A DNA stretch of 21,963 nt from JBEPVZ01 sp041690695. Its GTDB lineage: Bacteria; Patescibacteriota; Microgenomatia; Daviesbacterales; UBA10151. The notes under the pieces are model-generated. The model made no database searches, had not been told where the DNA came from, and was given only the letters and a program-made list of their open reading frames with translations. This document shows positions 15,238-21,963 of this stretch, piece by piece (the first letter of the stretch is position 1; each line of letters begins with the position of its first letter). The position numbers were made by a program, and so were the translations under genes. Location: assembly GCA_041690695.1 (NCBI GenBank), contig JBEPVZ010000020.1, positions 1-21,963 of the forward strand, in the 5' to 3' direction.

Positions 15238-16071
15238 ATGATCGGTGCGCATGTTTCCGCCGCGGGATCTTTAGCCAACAGTTTAGATCGTGCTAAATTA
15301 ATCGGCGCCGAATGTAGTCAGATTTTTATTGGCCCACCGAAGCGGTGGCTTCAAGTTGAGTTTTCACCCCAAACAATCACTGATTATGTCACCAAACAAA
15401 ATGACTTGGCAATCAAACCCAATTTTATTCATGGCAGTTATCTAATTAATCTTGGAACAGCAGACTCAATTCATTTAGAAAGGTCGATTAAATCTCTAAT
15501 CCATTCTCAAACCACGGCCGCCAAATTAGGCATCCAAGGTACCATTTTTCATATTGGTTCACATAAAGGCTTGGGATTTGAACAAGTTGTCACTCAAGTT
15601 TGCCAATCAATCGATCAAATTTTGAGTCAAAGCCCTCAAACCGTTCAACTTATTTTAGAAACCAGCGTCGGTGGGGGAGGCAATATCGGCTCGTTTAATG
15701 AGTTAGGTGAGATTTTAAGAATGGTTAATAAACCTAATTTAAAAGTCTGTTTAGATACTCAGCATATTTTTGCGGCAGGGTATGACCTGACAACCGATCA
15801 AGGATTAGCTCAAACTTTAGAAGAATTTTCAAATAAAGTTGGATTAGAGAACTTAGTCGTAGTCCATCTTAATGATTCTAAAGTTGAATTAGCAGGCAAA
15901 CGCGATCGGCATGAGAATATCGGCCAAGGTTTTATTAAAGAAGGCGGCATCTCTAAAGTTATTAATCACCCTCACTTAAAAGACCTACCCTTTATTTTAG
16001 AAGTCCCGGGAATTGATAAAAAAGGTCCGAATAAGGATAGTATTGACATGGTCCGAAAGTTATTACGATAA
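15238..16071 (+). CDS. nfo: Endonuclease IV (AP endonuclease)
   Basis: 277 residues, the usual length. The enzyme cuts DNA 5' to abasic sites in base-excision repair and uses three metal ions. All nine ligands of the E. coli enzyme have counterparts: His65, His105, Glu141, Asp173, His176, His210, Asp223, His225, Glu255. Signature segments are GAHVSAAGS (3-11), CLDTQHIFAAGYD (171-183), and HLNDSK...RDRHENIGQGF (210-232). Some motifs are slightly changed from the common form (IHGSY for HAPY, FHIGSH for FHPGSH, LEVPG for LETPG), with no effect on ligands. It follows the small membrane gene by one base and precedes the holin-like gene by 7 bases, so it is probably in the gyrA transcript. Confidence 0.95.
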   Translation: MIGAHVSAAGSLANSLDRAKLIGAECSQIFIGPPKRWLQVEFSPQTITDYVTKQNDLAIKPNFIHGSYLINLGTADSIHLERSIKSLIHSQTTAAKLGIQGTIFHIGSHKGLGFEQVVTQVCQSIDQILSQSPQTVQLILETSVGGGGNIGSFNELGEILRMVNKPNLKVCLDTQHIFAAGYDLTTDQGLAQTLEEFSNKVGLENLVVVHLNDSKVELAGKRDRHENIGQGFIKEGGISKVINHPHLKDLPFILEVPGIDKKGPNKDSIDMVRKLLR

Positions 16072-16078
16072 TAACTTA

Positions 16079-16432
16079 ATGTACTTGCTGTTATCGCTCT
16101 TTCTATCCGCAGTTTCATTGATGATCACAAGCACCCTTGTTCCAGGTTTTCAAATCACCGATTTTAAAGCTGCCGTTTTAGCAGCGATCGTTTTAGGATT
16201 GGTTAACACCTTCATTAAACCATTATTATTACTTTTAACCGCTCCCTTAAATTTATTGACCTTGGGGCTATTTACCTTTGTAGTTAACGCCATTATGCTT
16301 TGGAGCGTCTCTTTAATTGTTCATGGCTTGGTTATTGAGGGTTGGCTGCCCGCCGTATTAGCCGCAATTGTTTTATCGGTTACATCAACAATTCTATCGT
16401 CGGTTAGTAAAGATTTGAAGATTTTAAGATAA
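16079..16432 (+). CDS. Phage holin family 4 (YvlD-like) membrane protein
   Basis: 117 residues from the ATG at 16079, with four hydrophobic segments (about 2-20, 29-48, 52-79, 88-108). The segment GLVNTFIKPLLLLLTAPLN and the following LGLFTFVVNA are typical of the family Pfam calls phage holin 4 superfamily (PF04020), found widely in bacterial chromosomes. The name reflects similarity, not a shown lysis function. No phage genes are nearby. A longer open frame starts at 16013 but overlaps nfo by 59 bases and adds unrelated residues, so I use the internal ATG. It is the last gene of the gyrA transcript and converges with the PAS protein gene, 4 bases apart. Confidence 0.85.
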   Translation: MYLLLSLFLSAVSLMITSTLVPGFQITDFKAAVLAAIVLGLVNTFIKPLLLLLTAPLNLLTLGLFTFVVNAIMLWSVSLIVHGLVIEGWLPAVLAAIVLSVTSTILSSVSKDLKILR

Positions 16433-16436
16433 TCAT

Positions 16437-17996
16437 TTAAAAAGCGATTGGTTGATTACGAGGATATCTTGATAAAATCACTTTAAAGACTATTTGATCG
16501 TCTTGATGGTCTAATTTAAGAGGAATATTGAGTTGTCTGGCAATTTCTTTGGCAATAACTCCTTCTAGCCCTGTTTGAGGTAAATCAGGCATATCGGCCA
16601 AAACCAGTTGCCCAAAATATGGCTCAAAAAGTTGATCTAGTTGGCTGGGAGTTAAAGTAGCGGACAGCCAAACTTCAAGGTTTATTTTTGAACTATCTGA
16701 TCCTCGAATAACCAAGATTTTAACTTTAGAGGCGGAAGCTGTTAAAAATAAGCTAATTTCGACCAGCTTTTCGATTAGAACTTTTAGCCATCTGGCATCA
16801 TATTGCACGATCTCAGTTTGAGCAGTCTGAGGTAACTCTAACTTAATCAAACTATTTTTCAAGGCAATAATTTGTTGACAGAGGATAATAATATCTGGAA
16901 AGTTAGTCGATTCATGAATAATATGATCTCGTAACTCAGTCAAATCATAAATATCGTTCTCCATTCTTTCAATAAGATCTAACTCAGTCACACTGGTTGA
17001 TAATTTTAGTTTATTTAATTGATTTTTTAGTAAATCAATCATCACCCGTTGGCGCTTGAGTGCTTGCTCAACAATAACTTTATTTCCAGATTGGGAACTA
17101 TCATCAACTAGAACAAGCATAATGACAACTTGACTAACTACATTTTGAACACCCACCACCGGATCGATATGGATATTAATTTGGCTTGGCTGAACCTGGG
17201 TTGGCAAATAAAGATAAACTTTAGGTATAAAATGCCGAGTCTTATCAATCAGAGATTGTTCTATAAGTAAATCTGCTTTATTAACTTGATTACCTAGCTG
17301 ATTTCTTAAATCAACGACCTTAAAGAATAGCTGATCTTTTAGCTTTTCGCCTCTCTGGCCTAAAGCTCTTTGAGCAGCTTGGTTGGAAGAGATAATCTTT
17401 AGATTCCGATCTACAACAAAGATTAGTTCATCTAACTCATCTATAATTGAGTCCTCTCTTGTTTTGCCTAAATCAAGCATCTCTTGGAGAAGCTGAGAGA
17501 GTATACCCTTTAGTCTATACGACCTGGTCAAAATAGCCAAGATTGGAAGTGTGACCATAAATGACAATAAATAGAGGCTAATCTCACCTATTGATTGTGT
17601 GACGAGTAATCTCATCTCAGGATTAATAACTATTTGCCCCACAAAGATTAATAATGCTATCCCGAGCCAAGTTAGAGCAATCTCAAAACTAAAAAACAAG
17701 GCAAAACCGACCGCAGTAAGATGAATTAAGACTAGAAAAGGACTGAGTAAACCACCAGTCGATATAACCAGTAATATGATGACAAAAGTCACTAAAAAAG
17801 TATCTAAAAGAATTAGTCGAGGGCCATGGACAAATTGAAGCTTTCTATTTCGCTGAATTTGGTTAAATAAGATAATAACCAACAAAAGCGCACTGACAAT
17901 ATAGCCAAAGATAGAATTTAAAGAGGTCAGTTGATCAATCAAGAATGCGGCTAAGCAAGCTAAAATAATTGCACCCGTTGAGAGATTAACCTTCAT
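16437..17996 (-). CDS. Six-TM PAS-domain protein with degenerate histidine-kinase-like C-terminus
   Basis: 519 residues. About six membrane helices fill residues 5-157 (roughly 8-22, 30-47, 62-79, 84-103, 106-123, 137-157). A PAS-like domain follows (about 184-300: DELIFVVDRNLKIISSNQAA), then a helical segment (305-360) where a dimerisation domain would lie, and a C-terminal region resembling HATPase_c (about 395-512). That region keeps an F-box-like LFEPYFG (456-462) and a TGLEGVIAKEIARQL helix (475-489). The N-box asparagine is missing (LVEISLFL at 411-418), as is the DxGxG of the G1 box, and no convincing phosphoacceptor His motif is seen. It is thus probably a non-catalytic sensor or scaffold. 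It begins 2 bases after the cohesin gene, as the last gene of the surface operon. No response regulator is encoded in the window. Confidence 0.75.
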   Translation of the reverse strand: MKVNLSTGAIILACLAAFLIDQLTSLNSIFGYIVSALLLVIILFNQIQRNRKLQFVHGPRLILLDTFLVTFVIILLVISTGGLLSPFLVLIHLTAVGFALFFSFEIALTWLGIALLIFVGQIVINPEMRLLVTQSIGEISLYLLSFMVTLPILAILTRSYRLKGILSQLLQEMLDLGKTREDSIIDELDELIFVVDRNLKIISSNQAAQRALGQRGEKLKDQLFFKVVDLRNQLGNQVNKADLLIEQSLIDKTRHFIPKVYLYLPTQVQPSQINIHIDPVVGVQNVVSQVVIMLVLVDDSSQSGNKVIVEQALKRQRVMIDLLKNQLNKLKLSTSVTELDLIERMENDIYDLTELRDHIIHESTNFPDIIILCQQIIALKNSLIKLELPQTAQTEIVQYDARWLKVLIEKLVEISLFLTASASKVKILVIRGSDSSKINLEVWLSATLTPSQLDQLFEPYFGQLVLADMPDLPQTGLEGVIAKEIARQLNIPLKLDHQDDQIVFKVILSRYPRNQPIAF

Positions 17997-17998
17997 TC

Positions 17999-18700
17999 CT
18001 AAAGAAGCGCCAAGCCCAAAACTCCTAACACCGTCAAAAGAATACCTGCGGTTGTAATCACAAGTGTTGGTAAACCTTCACCAGCTTTAGGTAATGTGGG
18101 TAAAGGAGTGGCTAATGCCCCCGAACCAGTCGCGCCACCAACACCGCCCCCTAAAGATGAGGGGGTAGCCGAAGCAACCGCACCGCAAGCCCCAGTTCCG
18201 ACCGTATAGTTACCATTGGTAACTGAACTTAAAACATCGGTAATAGTTTGGCTATCGACAACGTTTGAGTCAGTCGTACTACCAGGTGTAAAGTCAAAAG
18301 TAACCGCTGTCGCACCAGTTGGAGCAGTTCCTAAAACTGAAAAATTAACGGTGGCAAATGTTCCCGCCCCACTAAAAGGTGTTTGGCTAGCTGAAGATAC
18401 GCCCGAGATACTAATTTTACCGCTCTGAGAATCGATTAATTGAGCCGGGTAGTCAGAGTATACTTGACCTATAGTAATAGAATTGGCGGTCAGCTTGGTG
18501 TTATCATATTTAACAATCGCATCTGTTCCCGAAGTTGAGGAACCAGTGGTATCTAACTTAAGATCAACCGAGAAGCTACACCCTGGATTAAAAGTCCCCG
18601 AGACAGGGGAGAGCGACAAAGTTGCTGCTAAACTAACCCCAGGAAAGATCAAGGCAATAGCTGTAAATAATCCAAATAGTTTAATTTTTCTAAATAACAT
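17999..18700 (-). CDS. Secreted cohesin-domain protein with LPKAG-type C-terminal anchor
   Basis: 233 residues. A signal peptide (1-25, cleavage after SLA) precedes a cohesin-like beta domain (about 27-167), recognisable by the SPVSGTFNPG start, the YDNTKL strand (65-70), the GKISISGVSS strand (94-103), and the GAGTFATVNFSVL strand (111-123). A Ser/Gly/Ala/Pro linker (about 173-202) follows, then LPKAG (203-207) and a hydrophobic stretch to the end (212-233). This looks like a sortase-style signal, but Ala replaces Thr and no basic residues follow the helix, so the tail may instead stay as a membrane anchor. Cohesins bind dockerins, and the protein encoded two genes upstream ends in a dockerin. 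It is closely related in pattern to the cohesin of the next upstream gene. Gaps on either side are 2 bases. Confidence 0.85.
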   Translation of the reverse strand: MLFRKIKLFGLFTAIALIFPGVSLAATLSLSPVSGTFNPGCSFSVDLKLDTTGSSTSGTDAIVKYDNTKLTANSITIGQVYSDYPAQLIDSQSGKISISGVSSASQTPFSGAGTFATVNFSVLGTAPTGATAVTFDFTPGSTTDSNVVDSQTITDVLSSVTNGNYTVGTGACGAVASATPSSLGGGVGGATGSGALATPLPTLPKAGEGLPTLVITTAGILLTVLGVLGLALL

Positions 18701-18702
18701 AT

Positions 18703-19518
18703 TTATTGTGAGATAACATTGCAGCCGACTCTATTACTCATTTTATCTTGGAAACATCCACTTTTACAAGCGAACGGATCAGTTGAAGTACTACACCAAT
18801 AAGAGCCAAGTTGACCATTATTATCTAAGCAGCTTCGCTCAACTCGAGTATTACAAGTTACATGAGTACTCGACGGTGCAGTTGTACTAATTTCAAAGTC
18901 TGCATTCTTAACTTGACCTAAAATATTCTTGGCCGTTTTAGCCTCAACTACTGTTGATAAAGTCGTGCCACCAGGCTTAGATAAAACGGATACCTCAGTA
19001 TGCCCAGTTTTTAAAGCTTTAAAAGCTAACTCACCAAAAACTCCAATACCATTAAACCCGCTAATTGAGGGAGAAACGATTCCGGAAATTTGAATGGTGC
19101 CGCGGGCTTTATCGATCTTAACAATAGGGAAGTCACTATAAATCGAACTGCCTAAAAAATTAGCACTGGCGGAGGCTTCAATTAAACTTAAGTATGAGGG
19201 ATCAAACTTTAAACTTAAATCAGAACCAACCGTATTATGTCCACCGGTATCAACCCGAATTAAGAGAAAAACACTATCATCTTTTTTATAGCTAACTTTA
19301 TCAGGAATTAAAGACAAGGTTGCTTCAGATAGAGGTTTAAGCTTTTGGGCAGTGGCTTTTTTGACAGTTAAAGATTTAAAAGCTAAAAATACTTCGACTA
19401 AAATAATGGCAATTAAAATTACAAAAAATGGTTTAGCAAGCTTACTAATTCGCTTGGATGAAAAAAACTGATTTGAACCTTGCTCAATAATTAATGGTGG
19501 GGCAGATTGTGTTTCCAT
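18703..19518 (-). CDS. Membrane-anchored cohesin-domain protein with Cys-rich tail
   Basis: 271 residues from the ATG at 19518. A cytoplasmic N-terminus of about 30 residues is followed by one membrane helix (about 31-49) without a clear cleavage site, so the protein is likely type II anchored with its C-terminus outside. A cohesin-like domain spans about 67-215, with FDPSYLSLIEA, SIYSDFPIVKID, and RGTIQISGIVSP strands matching those of the neighbouring cohesin. The last 50 residues contain six cysteines and probably form a small disulfide-bonded module. It starts 4 bases after the stop of the dockerin gene. An ATG at 19551 would overlap that gene and adds residues without family support, so it was not chosen. 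Cohesin-dockerin binding to the upstream gene product is inferred from domain pairing. Confidence 0.85.
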   Translation of the reverse strand: METQSAPPLIIEQGSNQFFSSKRISKLAKPFFVILIAIILVEVFLAFKSLTVKKATAQKLKPLSEATLSLIPDKVSYKKDDSVFLLIRVDTGGHNTVGSDLSLKFDPSYLSLIEASASANFLGSSIYSDFPIVKIDKARGTIQISGIVSPSISGFNGIGVFGELAFKALKTGHTEVSVLSKPGGTTLSTVVEAKTAKNILGQVKNADFEISTTAPSSTHVTCNTRVERSCLDNNGQLGSYWCSTSTDPFACKSGCFQDKMSNRVGCNVISQ

Positions 19519-19522
19519 ATTT

Positions 19523-21963
19523 TTATTGTATCGTAGCCGAACTACTGGCAACTAGTAGAGGATCATCACTCTGGTTAAAGAATGTTCTCATACAAGCCCA
19601 GTCAATTGAGTTAACCACTTGATCTTGATTAAGATCTCCCGGAACATTTGAAGGGATCGTACTATCTAAATTCCATTCACTTTTTAGCTGAGTATAATCA
19701 AAACTATTGATAGTTGAATCCGGGTTAGGCTGTGGATAAATATTGCCCTTTGGATAAAGGACATCTAAAACTGACGTTCCCGGCAAAGCAGTTAGGTCTG
19801 CATCTTTACGTAGTGAGCCCGGAGCTTTAACTGAAATCTTATACTTATTATTAGCAGTTAGTTGAGTCGTTAAGCCTTGGATAACGCCATTTGGATCCAA
19901 GCTGACTGTTTCATTATCTAAGCTACCTGAAGTTAGATCTAAGGCTTGAAAAGCCACATTAGTTAGGCTAATGGGGTTAGTACTTGAGCTTGGGATATTA
20001 CAAGCTGGCGCCGTATTGATAACCAGTTGACTGACTCCAATTTTACAAGTTGGACCTTGCAGGAATTGACCATCGGATCGTGTTAGATTGACTTGGTAAG
20101 ACTGATTTTGATTTGAGCTTGAATTTGGCAAAACAGCACTAATTGAATTATCTGTCCAATTTGTAATATTTAAGCCATCACCACCTGAAGTTGATAAAGT
20201 TCCATTTTGAGTTCCAAAACCTTGACCGGTCACGGTAAATGAAACTCCACTGCCACTTAAATCAAGGCTACAAGCTAAATTACTAATGACCGGATCTGGA
20301 GCAACCATAGTAATTGAAGCACTATGAACTTCAGTCTTACCCGTTGAGTCGATAAATTCAACATAAACCGTTTTAACGCCTGGATCATTACTTAAAAAGG
20401 TATGTGAAACATACATCCCATCCCCAGTATAGGGTTGGGCCGGTTGACTATCTAAAGTTACTGGATCTTCAGCCAATTTAAATGACACAGTAGTTACAGT
20501 CGGTGGGGTATTAGAGCCACCTGGAGCTTGAGAGGAGCCATCACAAGCTTGGTCGACTCTAATAAAATTATTATCACTATAAGTCCCATTAAAAGTCCGA
20601 ATATAATAATCTCGACTAACATCCAGATTGGTTAAAGTTCCACTCGGACCTGTAAAGCCATCGGCGGTAACGGTAGTAGATAAAACACCGCTCTCAATAG
20701 ACTTACTATATGTACTACCATCCGGGAAATCAGGATTAGTGCTCATCTCAATCTTACTGACGGTTGGAGTCGAAGCCGTCCAACTAATCGTGACATTTTT
20801 ACCGTCGCTTGGGAAACAAGCCGGCTGACTAGATATTTGAGGGACCGGTGGAGTAGAAGGACTTCCGCCTGTGCCACCAGAATCACCACCGCCCGTTCCA
20901 TCCGAACTACATGCAGGAACAGCAAAGCTGGTCGTAGGGCCCACACTTGAATTATCAATATTACCACCCTGAATGTAATAAACGTTACTGCCACCAGTAT
21001 TTGGAAAAAAGACCCCACTGCCGGATAAATCAGTTGAGGTTCCAGAAATATCCAATTTGCCAAATTGGCTAGATAATGGAACATTCGTAGCCTCGCCGTA
21101 ATTTAATCGAACTATTGCTGGGTTCGAATCTGGCCAGGAAACATGAATATCTGAACCATTACTGCCAGCCGATGGCCAACAACTTGGAGTCGAGACTGAG
21201 ACAGCTGGTATACCAGTCGTCGGTTGAGTAGTTCCACCCGAGCCTGCAGTAACGGTAAAAGGTAACGTAGTTTGATTAGTATACCCTTGTTGATTGCTTG
21301 CGACCACCACAGTTATAGTGCCACTACCCGGACTGACCGATGGCACCTGACAAGTTATGGTATGGCTAGCTGAAGCGGTATCAGTCTTTTGGCAGATATA
21401 TAAATTATCGTAGGTATTATCTTTCCAAAATAAATTTACAATATTGGAACTCGGGTCCCCATTGTTGGTATTGACAGTAAATGAGCTTCCTACCGGGCCT
21501 GAAGTTTGGTTAATTGTGGCTGTAAAAGCAGCAGACGAATTGATATTACCCCCGCCATTACCGGTTCCGCCGGTGCCTCCACTCCCAGAACCGCCAGTCG
21601 AACCACCCGGACAACTCGAATCTAAAACATCATAAGCATATTTGACAGTTGTTGAACATTGCCACTGTTGGCCTTTATTACCAGGATTCCCGGGATCACA
21701 AGATTGGCCGACATAGGCCCAAGTATTAGGATCAATTCCGCCGCTGGGATTACAACTCGCAGCAACCGGTTTAGCGACACAAGCGCCCCATGACGCCCCC
21801 GCAGCCGTGCCATTACAGGTTTCAGTCCCTGAACCGTTGTTACACGATTGAGTTGTTCCGGGAGTACAACTCCCCGGAGGAGCTGGTTGAGTTGGACTAG
21901 CTACACAAGAACCCCAATTGGTACCTCCACCAGAGGCGATACAGGTTTGAACACCATTACCAT
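19523..21963 (-). CDS. Large secreted multi-domain protein with C-terminal dockerin (N-terminus outside window)
   Basis: 812 residues are visible and the frame is open to the right edge, so the start is missing. Order from the edge: two 42-residue-period Cys/Trp repeats; a further Cys-rich part; a Gly/Ser/Thr linker (21548-21607); then several Ig-like or fibronectin-like beta domains separated by Gly/Thr/Pro linkers, one of them IPT/TIG-like (ISNLACSLDLSGSGVSFTVT). Near the C-terminus a module with KYKISVKAPGSLRKDA precedes a dockerin with two calcium loops. The second is complete (DLNQDQVVNSID, 19601-19636, with Asp/Asn at positions 1, 3, 5, 9, 12), and the first has Gln at position 1 (19697-19732). 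There is no catalytic domain in the visible part, so adhesion or scaffold function is likelier than hydrolysis. It is the first visible gene of the operon with two cohesin proteins. Confidence 0.85.
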   Translation of the reverse strand, partial: GNGVQTCIASGGGTNWGSCVASPTQPAPPGSCTPGTTQSCNNGSGTETCNGTAAGASWGACVAKPVAASCNPSGGIDPNTWAYVGQSCDPGNPGNKGQQWQCSTTVKYAYDVLDSSCPGGSTGGSGSGGTGGTGNGGGNINSSAAFTATINQTSGPVGSSFTVNTNNGDPSSNIVNLFWKDNTYDNLYICQKTDTASASHTITCQVPSVSPGSGTITVVVASNQQGYTNQTTLPFTVTAGSGGTTQPTTGIPAVSVSTPSCWPSAGSNGSDIHVSWPDSNPAIVRLNYGEATNVPLSSQFGKLDISGTSTDLSGSGVFFPNTGGSNVYYIQGGNIDNSSVGPTTSFAVPACSSDGTGGGDSGGTGGSPSTPPVPQISSQPACFPSDGKNVTISWTASTPTVSKIEMSTNPDFPDGSTYSKSIESGVLSTTVTADGFTGPSGTLTNLDVSRDYYIRTFNGTYSDNNFIRVDQACDGSSQAPGGSNTPPTVTTVSFKLAEDPVTLDSQPAQPYTGDGMYVSHTFLSNDPGVKTVYVEFIDSTGKTEVHSASITMVAPDPVISNLACSLDLSGSGVSFTVTGQGFGTQNGTLSTSGGDGLNITNWTDNSISAVLPNSSSNQNQSYQVNLTRSDGQFLQGPTCKIGVSQLVINTAPACNIPSSSTNPISLTNVAFQALDLTSGSLDNETVSLDPNGVIQGLTTQLTANNKYKISVKAPGSLRKDADLTALPGTSVLDVLYPKGNIYPQPNPDSTINSFDYTQLKSEWNLDSTIPSNVPGDLNQDQVVNSIDWACMRTFFNQSDDPLLVASSSATIQ
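21767..21961 (-). repeat. Tandem protein-level repeat, 42-residue period
   Basis: Two copies of a 23-residue motif with pattern G-x-G-x-x-T-C-(8)-W-G-x-C-V-A-x-P are encoded at 21893-21961 and 21767-21835, exactly 126 bases apart. The spacers are Pro/Thr/Gly-rich with further cysteines. The repeat probably continues beyond the window edge. A degenerate third copy may lie leftward. Confidence 0.7.

Noticed and set aside
16013..16078. Longer N-terminus of the holin-like protein
   Set aside because: It overlaps nfo and adds charged residues that do not fit the family; the ATG at 16079 starts right at the first helix.
16079..16432. Prophage or lysis cassette
   Set aside because: The holin-4 family is common in ordinary chromosomes and no other phage gene is near.
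16433..16436. Bidirectional terminator between the convergent genes
   Set aside because: Only 4 bases separate the stops and no stem with a T-tract is seen around them.
16437..17996. Active sensor histidine kinase
   Set aside because: The N-box Asn, the DxGxG motif and a phosphoacceptor His cannot be found.
19519..19551. Longer start of the anchored cohesin protein
   Set aside because: It overlaps the end of the dockerin gene and has no family support; the ATG at 19518 lies 4 bases after that stop.

Overview
The window looks like a chromosomal segment of a Candidate Phyla Radiation (Patescibacteria) bacterium. The reasons are AT-rich, tightly packed genes with overlaps or gaps of a few bases, a compact type IV pilus cluster with CPR-style pilins, a reduced clamp-loader delta-prime-like protein, and CPR-style gyrA, gyrB, murC and murD. 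TGA acts as a stop (murC at 11076-11078, murD at 12385-12387), so the code is the standard bacterial one and not the UGA-glycine code of Gracilibacteria. I cannot fix the lineage further from sequence alone. No tRNA, rRNA, CRISPR array, IS element or prophage was seen.

Left part (1-6238, minus strand): a type IV pilus assembly locus. In transcription order it holds pilB, pilT, pilC, a pilin, pilD, and then two nearly tandem pilins, the last cut by the window edge. Together they supply the extension and retraction motors, the membrane platform, the prepilin peptidase and the fibre subunits. The 5' ends of the last two pilins are nearly identical over 52 bases.

Middle part (6260-16432, mostly plus strand): housekeeping. 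A small holB-like gene is divergent from pilB. Then come gyrB, a convergent DUF218/YdcF-family gene, murC-murD (overlapping), and gyrA followed without real gaps by a small membrane protein, endonuclease IV (nfo) and a holin-4-family membrane protein. Several first genes have an extended -10 box (TGN plus hexamer) only 8-12 bases before the start codon, which suggests leaderless transcripts. Genes inside operons more often show a Shine-Dalgarno sequence.

Right part (16437-21963, minus strand): an accessory surface-protein operon, and the most interesting part of the window. A large secreted multi-domain protein (its N-terminus lies outside the window) ends in a dockerin-like calcium-binding domain. 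It is followed within 2-4 bases each by a membrane-anchored cohesin-domain protein, a second cohesin protein with a signal peptide and an LPKAG plus hydrophobic C-terminus, and a six-TM PAS protein with a degenerate histidine-kinase-like end. The layout suggests a self-contained cohesin-dockerin surface assembly in an ultra-small bacterium, perhaps for attachment.

No stretch longer than 300 bases lacks a gene. The longest gaps are 583-737 (promoter-like sequences only) and 6920-7061 (inverted repeats and the gyrB promoter).
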